In this document: one piece after another, positions 61,757 to 64,000 of the stretch | Numbering within the stretch: position 1 is the stretch's first letter | Layout of the letters: every line of letters begins with the position of its first letter | NCBI GenBank assembly: GCA_020636105.1 | Contig: JACJYL010000001.1 | Coordinates: 2,914,001-2,978,000 of the forward strand | Direction of reading: 5' to 3' | Length of the DNA: 64,000 nucleotides | Source of the DNA: Lewinellaceae bacterium | GTDB lineage: Bacteria; Bacteroidota; Bacteroidia; Chitinophagales; Saprospiraceae | Notes under the pieces: generated by a model | What the model saw: only the letters and a program-made list of their open reading frames with translations | The model's database searches: none | Told to the model about the DNA's origin: nothing | Position numbers and translations under genes: made by a program

Positions 61757-64000
61757 TTACCCCTTAATCAGTTTTTTCATCCATTGCTGTCCTCCTGATT
61801 CGATGGTGAGAAAATACACCCCTTCCGGCAGATCAGACAGGTCGAAAGAAAGGTCATTCGGTCCTTTTTGAGAAATCCTATCCATTGTCTGTAAAATTTC
61901 TCCAAGGGTATTGCTCACAAATATTTTCACCCCACTGGGTTTGGAGGCTGTGAAGGTCAAATGAAAAAGGTCGCTTACCGGATTGGGAACTACCTCCAAT
62001 TCATTGATCAGAGATTCCAGGCGAACCGTTTCTACCTTCGAAAAATCAAACCTGCCATCGACATCCACCATACGAAGGCGGTAAAAAATATTGGTATTGT
62101 AAACCATTTCATGGTCAACAAACTGGTAATCCCCCTGACCTTTTGCTGTTACAGATCCTATTTTCTCATAAGTCTTTCCATCCCCTGACCGCTGGATTTC
62201 AAAATGATCCAGATTCAGCTCATGGGCAGTTTCCCAAACGAGGTTTACTGTCGATTCCTTTGCTTCTGCTTTAAAGCTCAGCAGTTCAACCGGCAGGGTG
62301 GCATCCTGTAACCAGACAGCATAACTTTTGGCCGGCAATTTTATATTGACATCGTTATTCGGGGCAAAAACGGTCAGAGTGGTATTGCTGGAATAGTTGT
62401 TGGTAACTTCCGTAAAGGTTTGGCCTACGCCAAAATTGTTATTCCCATCCATGTCCGCATCAAAATTGACCCCCTGCCACATATCCACAGCGGTAGTGCC
62501 GAAGTTAATGGCTACGATGACATCCTTTCCGGCAAGGCCGGCCGCCATCTGGTAAACCAATAATTTATTGGCCGCCCCCGAGTTAAAAAACTGGTGGTGC
62601 GGAGTACTGTAGCGGTTCAGATTGTCCACCTTCGGAGATTGAAATATATAATCGGTATGCAAACTGATTAGCTCATCGATGCGGGATTTTAAATTGACCC
62701 CGGGAGGATAATCCGTATTCGGCCTTACGCCAAAATATTCAGCATAAAATACACAAGGCAAGCCAATCTGGTTGTTGGTCAGCAAATAGGCATAGGCCAG
62801 CATAGGATCATTCCAAACCGGCTCATATGCGTTTCTTAAATCGTGGTTGTTCAAAAAGGTAATTACATTATACCCATTAGCGCCAGCGGCCACCATGCCG
62901 CTGTTGTAAATATCCCTGGCATCGTGGTTATTGTCGCAAACATCTTTCAATTCCTTCCGGAGACCGAAATCAAAGGCTCTCACTTTAATGGCTGCTTTTG
63001 TGGCAGGATCCATATTGCTTTCAACACTTGATACCCAATTATTAAGCGTTCCGGGGTTGCCGTCAAAATATTCCCCTACCACCATTCCCGGGTTAATCCC
63101 GCTATAATGTAGATTATCCATCAGGTCCCCTACGAAAGCAGGATCAAAATGCTTGACCGCATCCATTCTAAAACCTCGGAAGCCCACGCTGTTCCACAAC
63201 CACTTTGTCCAGTTTGTAAGGGCAGTCTGGGTTACGGCCTGACTCTGATCGTAATCGTAGAAAAACAACATGGAGTTCCAGTCTCCATCGAGTTGTTCGT
63301 AAGATGTGGTAGTGGTATTAGGCCTGAAATTCTCAAAATTCATGCTTCCCTGTCCACTGGGCATGGCTGTAAAGTCTGTGTAGGTCTGGTACTCCATTTG
63401 TCCAACTACATCAGCGGCGGCGGCAGCGTTCCAGATGCCGTAAATCCTGTGGTCAGAATAACCTCCTGTATTGCTGAGGTAGATGTATAAATTATCTCCT
63501 GCAGGGTTAAAATCCCCCGGGTTGAGGGTGAGTTTGAATTCATCCACATTACACACCATCGGGTCAGGATCGTAATCCACATGGGCATTGAAATTAACTC
63601 CCAGCGTAATTACGGTACCATTACCGGGAGTGCCACAATCGCCCCCCCCATTGGGTTCTAATTCAGAACCATCGCCAAATCCCTGCCATCCAACGGTATT
63701 CGTCTGCATATAGACCTTATAGGCATAATTATCGAACTGGGCGGCCCCCGTTTTGGAACTCACCTTAAAATAATAATCTCCTGCCCCATTACCCGAAGCA
63801 CCTCCCAATGGTAAAACACAGCGAAAACGATCAGAGGGGAAAGGATTTTTAAAGGATTGATAGTGGGTAGTGATGTAGTCTTTGACCGCGTTGTTGGTCT
63901 CCGCAGCACCACCGTCGCGGTGATTATAGATTACGTCAGCCACCGCCCCGATTCCGGCACCATTGAGGGCTGAAATTAAATTGTTCAGTTCGGTACGCGT
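61757..64000 (-). CDS. Secreted GH13 alpha-amylase with T9SS sorting domain, N-terminus beyond the window
   Basis: 747 codons are visible from the right edge; the frame is still open at 64000 (ALNGAGIGAVADVIYNHRDG), so the signal peptide and N-terminal part are missing. GH13 motifs: region I VADVIYNHRDGG, region II GFRMDAVKHF, region III VVGEYFDGN, region IV FLNNHDLRNA. After the barrel comes an all-beta region with LPVELLSFKAEAKESTVNLV (a fibronectin-like domain common before T9SS tails) and a type A sorting domain (VVPNPVSDLFHLTF … GVYFLTIES … KKLIKG). It would be exported to the cell surface and digest starch. It converges on the glucan operon terminator. Confidence 0.92.
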   Translation of the reverse strand, partial: TRTELNNLISALNGAGIGAVADVIYNHRDGGAAETNNAVKDYITTHYQSFKNPFPSDRFRCVLPLGGASGNGAGDYYFKVSSKTGAAQFDNYAYKVYMQTNTVGWQGFGDGSELEPNGGGDCGTPGNGTVITLGVNFNAHVDYDPDPMVCNVDEFKLTLNPGDFNPAGDNLYIYLSNTGGYSDHRIYGIWNAAAAADVVGQMEYQTYTDFTAMPSGQGSMNFENFRPNTTTTSYEQLDGDWNSMLFFYDYDQSQAVTQTALTNWTKWLWNSVGFRGFRMDAVKHFDPAFVGDLMDNLHYSGINPGMVVGEYFDGNPGTLNNWVSSVESNMDPATKAAIKVRAFDFGLRKELKDVCDNNHDARDIYNSGMVAAGANGYNVITFLNNHDLRNAYEPVWNDPMLAYAYLLTNNQIGLPCVFYAEYFGVRPNTDYPPGVNLKSRIDELISLHTDYIFQSPKVDNLNRYSTPHHQFFNSGAANKLLVYQMAAGLAGKDVIVAINFGTTAVDMWQGVNFDADMDGNNNFGVGQTFTEVTNNYSSNTTLTVFAPNNDVNIKLPAKSYAVWLQDATLPVELLSFKAEAKESTVNLVWETAHELNLDHFEIQRSGDGKTYEKIGSVTAKGQGDYQFVDHEMVYNTNIFYRLRMVDVDGRFDFSKVETVRLESLINELEVVPNPVSDLFHLTFTASKPSGVKIFVSNTLGEILQTMDRISQKGPNDLSFDLSDLPEGVYFLTIESGGQQWMKKLIKG

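Overview
The window reads as a chromosome segment of a Bacteroidota bacterium, most likely of the Saprospiria/Lewinella kind (an inference from gene content, not a database match). The signs are five proteins with C-terminal type IX secretion (T9SS) sorting domains, TAnnTTTG -7 promoter boxes, the futalosine menaquinone gene mqnC, DUF2723 and DUF4834-like genes, several ECF-type sigma factors with TPR or CHAT partners, and a crtI-crtB-crtZ pigment cluster. About 50 protein genes, one tRNA and two decayed genes are supported.

Layout. 1-8.7 kb: the end of a sigma factor, a secreted esterase, a sigma-like factor coupled to a membrane TPR protein, a periplasmic-sensor adenylate cyclase, a lipoprotein, and an ECF sigma factor next to a membrane-anchored partner that looks fused to an outer-membrane barrel. 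8.8-15.7 kb: a bile-acid-symporter family carrier, two small heat-shock proteins, a TPR-CHAT protease and DnaB. 16-23.5 kb: a secreted subtilase, an ECF sigma factor, an XRE regulator, a DUF1963 protein, QueD/PTPS and two T9SS cargo proteins. 23.7-28.1 kb: a flavoprotein/membrane Fe-S redox pair, then a repeat-rich island in which an IS200-like (RAYT-type) transposase sits between two minisatellite arrays. 28.2-45.7 kb: mostly housekeeping genes (mqnC, purine nucleoside phosphorylase, a UPF1-like helicase, rlmN, htpG, M28 peptidase, a DUF2723 membrane protein, pseudouridine synthase, rsmG). 45.9-47.4 kb: tRNA-Ala followed by two broken defence genes, a frameshifted Abi_2/HEPN gene and the tail of a restriction-modification enzyme. 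48.7-53.0 kb: carotenoid genes headed by a CarH/LitR-like B12-binding MerR regulator. 53.2-55.4 kb: a DinB-like protein and a beta-CASP nuclease. 55.5-64 kb: an alpha-glucan operon (beta-phosphoglucomutase, GH65 phosphorylase, GH13 lipoprotein, MFS transporter) facing a T9SS-exported GH13 amylase that runs off the right edge.

How genes work together. In the glucan locus, cell-surface amylases would release maltodextrins, the MFS carrier would import maltose, the GH65 phosphorylase would split it to beta-glucose-1-phosphate and glucose, and PgmB would yield glucose-6-phosphate. In the pigment locus, CrtB and CrtI make a desaturated C40 carotene, CrtZ hydroxylates the rings, and a cobalamin-binding regulator probably ties expression to light; identical 12-bp motifs overlap the -7 boxes of the regulator and of crtI.

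The most unusual parts are the RAYT-type island with its two different arrays and a related inverted repeat at 2.6-2.8 kb, the regulator/operator arrangement of the carotenoid cluster, and the decayed defence genes beside the tRNA.
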